A DNA stretch of 64,000 nucleotides from Pisaster brevispinus. Its lineage: Eukaryota; Echinodermata; Asteroidea; Forcipulatida; Asteriidae. Below, in pieces: positions 12,301 to 19,400 of this stretch (position 1 is the first letter of the stretch; the number at the start of each line of letters is the position of its first letter). The stretch covers positions 5,915,001 to 5,979,000 of the forward strand of contig JAMKCF010000014.1 in assembly GCA_023634235.1 (NCBI GenBank). The letters are read 5' to 3'. The position numbers and the translations under genes were made by a program. Under the pieces are notes generated by a model that had not been told where the DNA came from, ran no database searches, and saw nothing but the letters and a program-made list of their open reading frames with translations.

Positions 12301-13454
12301 CACACGCGCGTAAAGGCCTACATAGCTTGTTTCCAATGAATAATTCATCAGCAAGTCTCAGCCAATGGGAGCGAGGTAAGCAAATCTTGGCCTTTACCGC
12401 GCTGGGAAAAAAAATTCGCCAGCGGGTCAGCATACATTAACAAATCATGCAAATTAACAAATATACAAATGGCGAACGGTTTGTCGTGTGTATCATCAGA
12501 TACTTATTTGCATATGTTATGAATAATGCACGTTTCATACTTAAAAAATAGTTCATCAAAAAAACGCAAACAAGTTGGAAAGGGCCCTCGTAGCTTCGCC
12601 TCTCGGCTCGCGCGCGTGGTACCCCGTTCCAGTCGCTCCGCTGTTTACAAAGCTGTCCAAGCCAGGGCGACGCCTTGTGGATAGTTCTGTGTGGTCCCAT
12701 TTATATTCCTATTCAGCTCAGTTCAATTTTTATACGTGTTCATGCTTTTCCTTGCTCTTAAGCAAAATTTAGCATTAAACACTGCAGGAGGGAGTTATAG
12801 GAGTTTATTTAGACACCCCTAAAACGATTCACGCGTCCAGTGCTGTCGCGGAAGCCACCATGTTCCAGTACACGACTCAGCACGGCACTAAAACTGTACT
12901 TCTTTCGCCATGCTGTGCGCAGACATGGCATGACGTAATGTTACCATATTTGGTCATCCGGATAGCTGAGCACGCCGGATAGCTGAGACCGTGACACCGG
13001 TGAATCTCATTGTTTAGAAAAATCGTCAAAACTGAACGTGCACAAAGGAGACGGGAACGGGCCGGCAACGCGGATATTGAAAAGACCGGTGGTACCAGTA
13101 AACATGTAGACCCTACCTCTTTATTAAAGTCAACCACAGATTATGTTCCGAAGTCTTATCCTTAATTTGTTTCTTCTTCTATAGGTTGCCGTATCTGTCG
13201 GGGATACTGCTGCAAAGATGCTGTCAGTTGATGTAATGAAAGATATTTTTACTGACACAAATGAATACTTCCGAAAAGAGGACTTTTCACGTGGCCTGTT
13301 GGAGATAATTGGCCTCATGAAATTAGCATTTGATAGCAACTACAACCACTCACCTCCGTTTCCCGTGTGGACCGTAGTTCAGATGGCAATGGCTGCATTA
13401 TTTGTTCTCATTTGTTTCTTTAGCATGTACATTTGTAGGAAACTTTATTCCTAA
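3202..13454 (+). CDS. MOLO1-family single-pass membrane protein (4 exons)
   Basis: Four exons join in frame (3202-3379, 4658-4799, 9309-9417, 13185-13454) to give 232 residues. Residues 1 to about 25 form a signal peptide. A YPNP segment (29-32), Cys39 and the WICDPD stretch (47-52) open the domain. Exon 2 supplies the IRQKTKCAC region, exon 3 SYATFLREQEWKYGSC and the beta strand DDVVIVVS, and exon 4 opens with VAVSVGDTAA. This order is typical of the MOLO1 domain, an extracellular TPM-like fold named after the nematode modulator of levamisole receptors. A transmembrane helix spans about 204-227 with a short basic tail. Splice phases are 1, 2 and 0 and all introns are GT-AG. The role in this animal is unknown; modulation of an ion-channel receptor is only family knowledge. 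Introns of 1.3, 4.5 and 3.8 kb are filled with transposons. The start at 3202 precedes the signal peptide directly; 3205 is an equally possible adjacent Met. Confidence 0.88.
3882..4224. mobile_element. Palindromic MITE with TTTACGTGAATATT arrays
   Basis: A 343-bp element with long near-perfect inverted repeats beginning ATGGTGGCCCTGAAGGGACA. Between the ends, the short palindromic unit around TATTTACGTGAATATT is repeated in both halves. The flanks 3876-3881 and 4225-4230 are both ACCTAT, a 6-bp target duplication. It has no coding capacity and sits in intron 1 of the MOLO1-family gene. Confidence 0.8.
4658..4799 (+). CDS. MOLO1-family gene, exon 2
   Basis: Preceded by a pyrimidine-rich tract and CCCGCAG, ended by TC|GTAAGT (phase 2). 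Encodes the IRQKTKCACDN region and the strand GYRVAVAVMSFI. Confidence 0.85.
4800..5423. other. MOLO1-family gene intron 2, unannotated part
   Basis: No gene or clear element. A GTTTGT-rich low-complexity run lies at about 5220-5276. Confidence 0.4.
5424..5501. repeat. Near-perfect hairpin next to the THAP remnant
   Basis: The arms AGAGAGAGAAGCCGGGTAAG and its reverse complement are separated by about 26 bases. The hairpin lies about 40 bases beyond the stop codon of the THAP reading frame, so it could be the end of the element that carried it; this is inference. Confidence 0.5.
5541..5912 (-). pseudogene. THAP zinc-finger domain fragment, probably transposon-derived
   Basis: A 123-residue frame begins with a complete C2CH THAP domain: MPTSC at the start, CTRN five residues later, a WVKFVNNTR segment, a CSAHF motif and a closing GSIPTL resembling the family's AVPTIF box. 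THAP domains bind DNA and occur in P-element-type transposases and in host regulators. Here only the DNA-binding module and about 35 further residues are present before a stop; no catalytic part follows. It lies antisense within intron 2 of the MOLO1-family gene. A diverged, damaged sister lies at 53775-54071. It may alternatively be the first exon of a longer broken gene. Confidence 0.7.
6298..8697. mobile_element. 2.4-kb inverted-repeat element, copy 1
   Basis: The left end TTTAAAGGTGCATTACAGGA is matched in inverted orientation by TCCTGTAATGCTCCTTTAAA at the right end. Sequence from about 7153 to the right end is repeated, with moderate divergence, at 50787-53515. No transposase is recognisable, so this looks non-autonomous. 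This copy preserves the unoccupied target site (TGTGAG at 8458-8463) of the MITE inserted at 52765-53284 in the other copy. Confidence 0.65.
8777..9078 (+). pseudogene. LINE reverse-transcriptase C-terminal fragment
   Basis: One frame reads GSLLDTEEDITRRK, then an SIFLYNSELWTLTK block, typical of the end of the RT domain in non-LTR retrotransposons; after a stop and frame change, FTGG/RRLLRSILGLQWPKK-like residues follow. The piece is 5' truncated and broken, about 100 codons long, in intron 2 of the MOLO1-family gene. Confidence 0.75.
9309..9417 (+). CDS. MOLO1-family gene, exon 3
   Basis: Acceptor CCTAATAG, donor CAG|GTAAGT, phase 2 in and phase 0 out. Encodes KITARSYATFLREQEW and the VVIVVSKLEKQ strand of the domain. 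This frame is open only through the exon. Confidence 0.85.
9418..10149. other. MOLO1-family gene intron 3, proximal part
   Basis: No gene seen; nothing beyond short palindromes (for example TTAATGCATCAATGCATTAA near 9908). Confidence 0.4.
10150..11062. repeat. Three adjacent palindromic MITE-like units
   Basis: Three independent inverted-repeat units lie side by side. About 10160-10295 carries GGGCCCTTTT/AAAAGGGCCC arms. About 10735-10876 is a hairpin with CCGAGCC/GGCTCGG loop arms and TTTAAACGG-type stems. 10915-11062 has TAGACCCCTTGCATAA termini. None codes for protein. All are in intron 3 of the MOLO1-family gene. Confidence 0.6.
11430..12683. mobile_element. Middle shell: element with about 130-bp inverted ends
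   Basis: The left arm runs from TAGCCTTTTGTCAAGGCC through a GGCTTGGACTGC block to CCCTTTTCCAAC. The right arm (about 12555-12683) matches it inverted. The tip resembles TAGCCTTTAGTCAAGGCG of the Mutator-like element at 54948, suggesting the same superfamily. Confidence 0.55.
11637..12430. mobile_element. Inner shell: element with GCGCGGTAAAGGCCAA arms
   Basis: Inverted ends share GAATTTTTTTTCCCAGCGCG and continue into GTAAAGGCCAA and a CTCCCATTGGCT block. A solo copy of the right arm lies at 59694-59830. Confidence 0.6.
13185..13454 (+). CDS. MOLO1-family gene, exon 4 (terminal)
   Basis: Acceptor TTCTTCTTCTATAG, phase 0. Encodes VAVSVGDTAA, the helical end of the domain, a Pro-rich linker (SPPFPVW), the transmembrane helix and the basic tail RKLYS before TAA. 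Confidence 0.88.
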   Translation, partial: VAVSVGDTAAKMLSVDVMKDIFTDTNEYFRKEDFSRGLLEIIGLMKLAFDSNYNHSPPFPVWTVVQMAMAALFVLICFFSMYICRKLYS

Positions 13455-14109
13455 GACATTGCTGTTGTGTGGTTGTTGTTGTTTTGGGGGTTTTGGGTTG
13501 TTTTTGTTTTGTTTGGGGTTTTGGGGGGGATTGGGGGTCCACTTTTGGTGCTAAAGGAGACTTTTCACGAAGAAAACTGATTGTGAAAAATGTCGTCCAT
13601 AATTATCGACAGTGTCCGATCCAGTGGTGGACGACCTTCGTGTACTGATGATATTGCAGCATTGCTACTTCTGCTTACGCATCAACAGTGTCGTTTTACG
13701 GCCTCCGTCGTGTCCTTGCGCACTCTCGCATCGTTGTACATTGTGGATGCCGAAGCGCAAGAAAGCATTCAAATGTTCTGTCTGGAACAGCGGATCCCTT
13801 CGTGTGGCACCATTGGTGGGCGTTCTGATCAATTATCTACCAATGGGCATTATGCTAGGCTCACACCACCGCACGCTGGGATAAACAAAGATACCTGTGA
13901 ACACCAAAATCAGAATCTTCTACAACTAAGAACGTTTTTATAATTTCAAACTGTGAATTTAATTTCCAGGTAATTTTTTTATTTATTATTTTTTTTTTTA
14001 GTCAACAAAATAAGCAAGCATATTTTTCTTTGCAAGTTCTGGATCGCGCGTTGATGTGCCTGCCGTGTCTTGAATGAACTTGGTCAACAATGCCGTCTAA
14101 CTTTAGCCT
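13455..14109. other. 3' flank of the MOLO1-family gene
   Basis: Presumed 3' UTR and spacer. A G/T-rich run at 13468-13545 contains several G4-G6 tracts on the + strand and could form a G-quadruplex. No canonical AATAAA was found close to the stop, so the transcript end is uncertain. The 13590-13943 frame shows no recognisable protein features. Confidence 0.4.
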
Positions 14110-14115
14110 GTTCCA
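14110..14115. repeat. Left 6-bp target duplication GTTCCA
   Basis: GTTCCA directly precedes the left terminus CATGGGGCGCCG and recurs immediately after the right terminus at 26278-26283. Confidence 0.75.
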
Positions 14116-14585
14116 CATGGGGCGCCGTTTGTCAATTAATTGTTAAACATATTTTTGACATTTTTTTACAATGGTTTGAACAATTAGATGTAAACCATAT
14201 TATTTTGTGGTTTACATACCATGAATTTACAATAAACGCTTATAAATTATGGTTTATAAACCATGGAAATTGAAATCATCATAAAACATGGTTTGTAAAT
14301 CATGGTTTATAGGCCTAAGCCATGAAAATTTAAGCACCAATTTAAAACATGGTTTATAGACCATAACAATTGAAGCATTATATGGTTTATAAATCATGGT
14401 TTTTTAAACCATGAAAATTAAAGCACCATAAAACGTGGGAACGAAGCACCTTAAAACATGGTTTATAAACCATACAAATTAAAGCATCATACAAATGGTT
14501 TATAAATCATAAAAATTGTGTTTCACAAATCATGGTTTATAAACCATAACAACTGAACGTCGGTTTCATTCAACCTCCTTCCCAT
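14116..14585. repeat. Left inverted repeat with 16-bp palindrome array
   Basis: Starts CATGGGGCGCCG. From about 14175 onward the palindrome ATGGTTTATAAACCAT and one- or two-base variants occur about every 40-60 bases, ending at CAACCTCCTTCCCAT. It matches 25782-26277 inverted. Such repeated symmetric sites near both ends are plausible transposase-binding sites (inference). Confidence 0.85.
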
Positions 14586-15567
14586 TCTGATCGATTCCCG
14601 TGCAAAGGCGCCACGGTCTGAGTGCCAGGTCTGAGCTCCTCGTCGTCTTGTCGCAGGACACGACGGCGGCGGGCGATGGTCCATCTGTCATAGACTATCA
14701 TTGTTTTTGCCCGACAGTTGTTGCGTGCGTTTCGCACGTGAACAGGCACTTCAGAGGGCCTGCACTACAGCAGCAGTGTAGCCAGGACTTTTTCGATGGG
14801 GGGGGGGGGGGGGGCACGGGGGGGCACACGGGGGGGGGCACGGGGTGGCACGGGGGGCATTGCTTTTAAGTGGGGGTACCCAGGGGGGAATGGGTTTGTC
14901 AGTGGTGGGGTCATGCTTTTGGAAGGGGACGCTGCAGGGGGCCACAATCGTTCTTGGCATTTTGTTTAGCCAGACTTCACGTATGTGCACTGCCATTCGG
15001 TTGTGCATCACTCAGTTTCAGAGGTCAGAGGTCACACGGCACACGTTTGTCGAAGCAGACGACGCGCGATTTTTTTTCCCATCAGCGAGGGCCCAAATCA
15101 AACGTCATTTACACAAATTTGACAAGTAGGAACAACCTGAAAATTTGTCAAGAGATGGAATATTTCATATATTTTAATATCTTAAACTGAAACAGTTCAA
15201 TACAAACAGAAACATTACAAATTATATATTTAAAGGAAAAATTACTTTTAAAATAACGGCGACAAAGTTTTTAAATTTACGTTAATTATTCACTATTTTA
15301 ATATATTTCTTAAGTTTTCTCAAACAAAACAAACATATTGTAGTGTTCATAAAGACCTCAAATGTTATTTTATATTGTTTGTTTGTGGGTGTAAATTCAA
15401 TATAGTGCATTAAACAGTTATTTAATGGTACCATGTAAGAGTTGGAAAAGAAAATTATGCGGGAAAATGACCCGCCCATAATTGCAAAAGTTGTCCAATA
15501 GGACGCGTTTCAGGTTGGTCCCGGTAGTTTTGAAATACTCAAACTTGTTACGATAAGTCAGTTCAGT
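14586..15567. other. Element leader: G-rich run and putative promoter region
   Basis: Imperfect continuation of the inverted repeat to about 14815, including a CTACAGCAGCAGTGTAGCC block mirrored near 25558-25580. G-rich low complexity covers 14798-14960. The 5' UTR and promoter of the transposase should lie between about 15100 and 15567; no clear TATA element can be assigned. Confidence 0.45.
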
Positions 15568-16458
15568 ATGGCTTCGAGTGAAGCAAGTCTTTCACAAGAT
15601 CACCAAAAAGTATTGGAAATTCTATGTAGGCTCTGTGGCAAAAGAACTCAAACTCATAGGCAAGAGGTGAGTGGCAAAAAACCCAAGAAAATTGAAACAT
15701 ATTCTCTCAAAATTAGAGAAACCTTTGGAGTGGATGTGACTCAAGACTCGGACGATCTGCACCCAAAACATCTTTGCAGTCAGTGTTACTTTAAATTGTT
15801 CAACAAGACAAAACACCTGCCCTACGAATGGACACACCATCCGAGTTCAAGCGAAAGTGAATGTAAGGTCTGTAGCCTGTCAAGGCAGCTAACGAAAGGT
15901 GGCAGGCCAAGAAAGCCTCTCGTCGGGCGAGGAGCGAAGTCTTCAAAGCAGATCACACCGGACCTCCATTTCTTGACCCTGCTTGCTGATTCAAATATCG
16001 TGTCCCCAGTTCGCGTAGATGGATTTACATCAATTTGTCCCATCTACACCTGCCCCATTTGTAAGAGGTTGCTTAAGGAACCAGTAGAAACCCCATGCAA
16101 TCATGTGTTTTGTCTGCAATGCATTCATGGCTTATTTAGAGAAGTGAGCCCCCATGTTCAATGCCCCAAGTGCCAACAAGAAGTCCACTTCACAAATATC
16201 AAGAGAGTGACCGAGTATTTTCAACAGGCACTTACATTTGCTTGTATGGAATGCAACAAATGCAAAGCAAAGGTATCAATCGATCAGAGAGAAACCCATA
16301 AATGCATCAGTTCACCCCAATACAAATTTAGTTTGTTTAAGAGCTCTCACACTGACCCCTTAACACCAAGGACTGAACGACTAGGAACAGTCATACTGAA
16401 GAGGAAGTTGGCTCACGCATCTGATGGCATCTCAGTTTATTTCAAGACTGGTGGACAG
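15568..16458 (+). CDS. RAG1-like transposase exon 1 (zinc region and RING)
   Basis: Residues 1-297; donor CAG|GTAGTA, phase 0. Contains the whole RAG1-N-terminal-like part, with a basic GGRPRKPLVGRG linker at 111-122 between the first zinc region and the RING. Confidence 0.9.
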
Positions 16459-19400
16459 GTAGTAACATTGTTTATTCTTATTTTTAAAAATATTATTAGT
16501 TATTCAGCTAACAAAATTGTACATCAAAATTAATAAAAATTGATCACTGTGATCATTAGACCTACTGCCCCACAAATTGGTTGGGCGTCTTAACCATCAC
16601 CTGCTCAATAATTTCCCCAAAATATATCCAAACCTGTGAAATATTGCTTATTGTTCAGCAAATGATTGTTCATGTTTTGGTTTTAAGCACAATGCATTGA
16701 AGAGTGGCTTTTGATGGCAACACTCACGAAAATCTTGTAACTTCAAATATAATTTTTGAAAAGAAGATAGCAATAGACTTTATGCATTTACGTCATCAAG
16801 CCGCCATCTGAGAGGTAAAACAGTGACGAAACAATTAAAAAGCACAGATTTGTACGCGCAGCGCACAGGGTTGGCCAATGAGCAATCTTCTTTTGACCTC
16901 TGAACGAGGGCGCCCTACTCAAATGACGTCATGTACATAAGGTCTATAGACGGATCTATTGAGCACCGCCCCCTTCGTATTGACCAATCACAGCATTTCT
17001 CACGCTTCTGCTGTCTGTTCATGTTGGAAACATGATGTGCGTCTCTGTAATAGACAGACCCATTAAACCCCGCCTCCTTACATATTGACCAATCACAGCA
17101 ATTCCCACACTACTAACTGTACACGTGGGAAATACCTCATGCACTTCTGTAAGGTGACAGTACTACAAAACGCGTGCGCTATTAGTACGCGCAGACATGT
17201 TTACCTTTTGCATTTGGATTTTAACGTGTCAAACATTTGTCTGACTTTTGGTGGCATAGCCAAAGCTATGATTGGTCAATACGGAAGGGGGCAGGCAGGG
17301 CTTAATGGATCGGTCTACTCTTACTTAGATGATTAAACTTTTAATTTTCCATGAATTAACTTTAACTTTTCTGAAAAATGATAGTTTACAAAAAGCTGTA
17401 GTTTTATAAACCTTTAATATTATTTTTATAAAAACTAAATGAAGTAAACCTTAAGGGTCAGTATTTCTTTACAAAGTTTCACCTATGAGAAACCAATTGA
17501 AATGTACTCTAATGTGGCATCTTTAAAAATACAAGGCAAATACGAATTGAAAAGAAGTCATCCAAACAAATAGCATTGCACATGCAATGGCACCCCCCCC
17601 CCCCAAACACAAACACACAAGTGTGCCAATGCCTCAAATCTTGGACCACATTGTTAAAGCAATCATATTATAAGTCTTTGGTTTAAATAAACTCGCATCC
17701 ATCAATTGGCAAAACATATTAAACATTTTAAGTGTTTAAATAAGCCATCTCTATTCAACAGAAAATGGTGACTGTATGTGTTCCACAAGCACGAGTTACA
17801 AGCGAAAATGCATCCAAGTCTGCAAAACGACGGCGTACTCATGCTCTCATAAAGGCCAGACGTATCATGAGTGGAGGGGCAGTTGAGGCACAGTTGACCG
17901 ACGAAGTCAAACTACATCAAAGCCAGTCTTCTGCTCATCAGAACCTCCTTCAGAAGATGAGTCTTCAACAAATCCATATTCCTGATGGTAGCGTCTTATC
18001 AATGAAGGCAGAGTTGGGTATCAGCTGGAAAAAAAGCAGAGAGCTAAAAAGGTTGAATTTATATTTTTTTAAACAGTCCATCAATGGTTAATATAAAGAT
18101 ATAAAGGATAATTTTATATGTAGAGTGTTCTTTTTTGCATGGAAAATAATACATTGACCCTACTTCAGATCAAATTAAATATGAGATTAAATAACAGTTA
18201 TTTTGTTAATTTCAAAGAGGGTAATTATTTATTGTCTAAACACTTGTTTTGTCAGTAAACAATATGCATTAAGTGTCAATGGAATCATTGTATGGAGTCG
18301 CAAATTTGTACAACATGAACAGCTGTTCTTTTTGTAACAGGAACTTTGTATAACCTATTCATCAGGTGGCTCAAGAAATATGGCATACTTACTGAAGGAG
18401 AGAAATCACTCCGCAAGCAGGGCCAGCTCATCATTGGTGACAATCTCCTTAGTGAGAAGCTCCCTTTCCTCTTCAATGACAATGTCAACGGTGGCAAGGT
18501 GGTGAAGTCAGCAGCGTGTGTCTCTACCAAGTCGCTACAGAACAAGATCATCGACCAGCTGGAGAAATACGATCAGTATGTTACTTTTAACAGTGGGTAG
18601 AGGAAGGGGGGTGGGATTAAGATCATTTTTATTTTGTTTTCAATGTTCCCCTTAAAAATACTCAGTAAACAACATTTTTAGGACAGTTTGTATCTCCCTT
18701 TTTTTTTCTTTTTTTTTTAAATAAAGAGGAAATGAGCCCTTGAGGGCAGCCTCTAATCCCATTTGTTTCACCACTGCCCCCATATTACAAGAACTTTTCA
18801 AAATGGAAAAACAAAAGAATTTTTGAGAAATAAATGTTTAATTCGCTTCTACTAACCACAGGGCTGGAAAACTAACATGGCATGACGGTGTCATCCCTGA
18901 TGATACCATCTGGATCAAGATCGGTGGTGACAAGGGGGGACACAGCTTCAAGCAGATGTTCCAGGTTGCTAATGTGGAAAAACCAAATGCACTTAGCAAT
19001 ACAGTCGTTGTGTGTGCATTTGAGGCGGATGACTCCATCTACAACTTGGAGCTTGGGTTGAAGCGACATCAGGAGCAACTTGCTGAACTGATGAAGACTA
19101 CATGGAGGTAAAAATAAAAATAGAACGTAAATGTTTAAACTGTTAGGAATGTATGCTCCTGATCACTATGTATCTACAAAAGTATGTTTCGCAAGATACC
19201 TGTCTGAGGCTCCATTGTATTGAGTTAACTTTACTGATAAACTGACTTATTCTTTGTTTGTTTTTGTAAATAGAAACTACAACTTCCAGGTGTTTGTCTT
19301 TGGGGACTACCAGTACCTGTGTCGAATCTATGGTTTAACAGGAGCATCAGGTAAGTCAATATTTAGTTTTAACACATTGCTGGGTTTCCTTGATTATGAT

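Larger units (their letters stand above)
11275..13020. mobile_element. Outer shell of a three-level transposon nest
   Basis: The segment GTGTCACGGTCTCAGCT at about 11297 reappears inverted at about 12980-13000 (AGCTGAGACCGTGACACC), with about 60-70 bp of matching arm. Two further inverted-repeat elements lie inside it. No coding sequence was recognised. Confidence 0.55.

Noticed and set aside
13590..13943. 117-codon frame downstream of the MOLO1-family gene
   Set aside because: No domain, no splice or homology support, overlapping another open frame; likely 3' UTR or spacer.
14100..14130. RAG-type recombination signal (heptamer CACAGTG) or Transib-type 5-bp TSD at the element ends
   Set aside because: The left end has CACATGG only by overlap with the flank and the right end has no CAC; the clean shared flank is 6 bp, GTTCCA.
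18341..18365. Earlier acceptor for transposase exon 3 at 18341
   Set aside because: Its phase does not fit the exon 2 donor without a stop; acceptor 18365 restores the frame and gives RELKR-WLKKYG.
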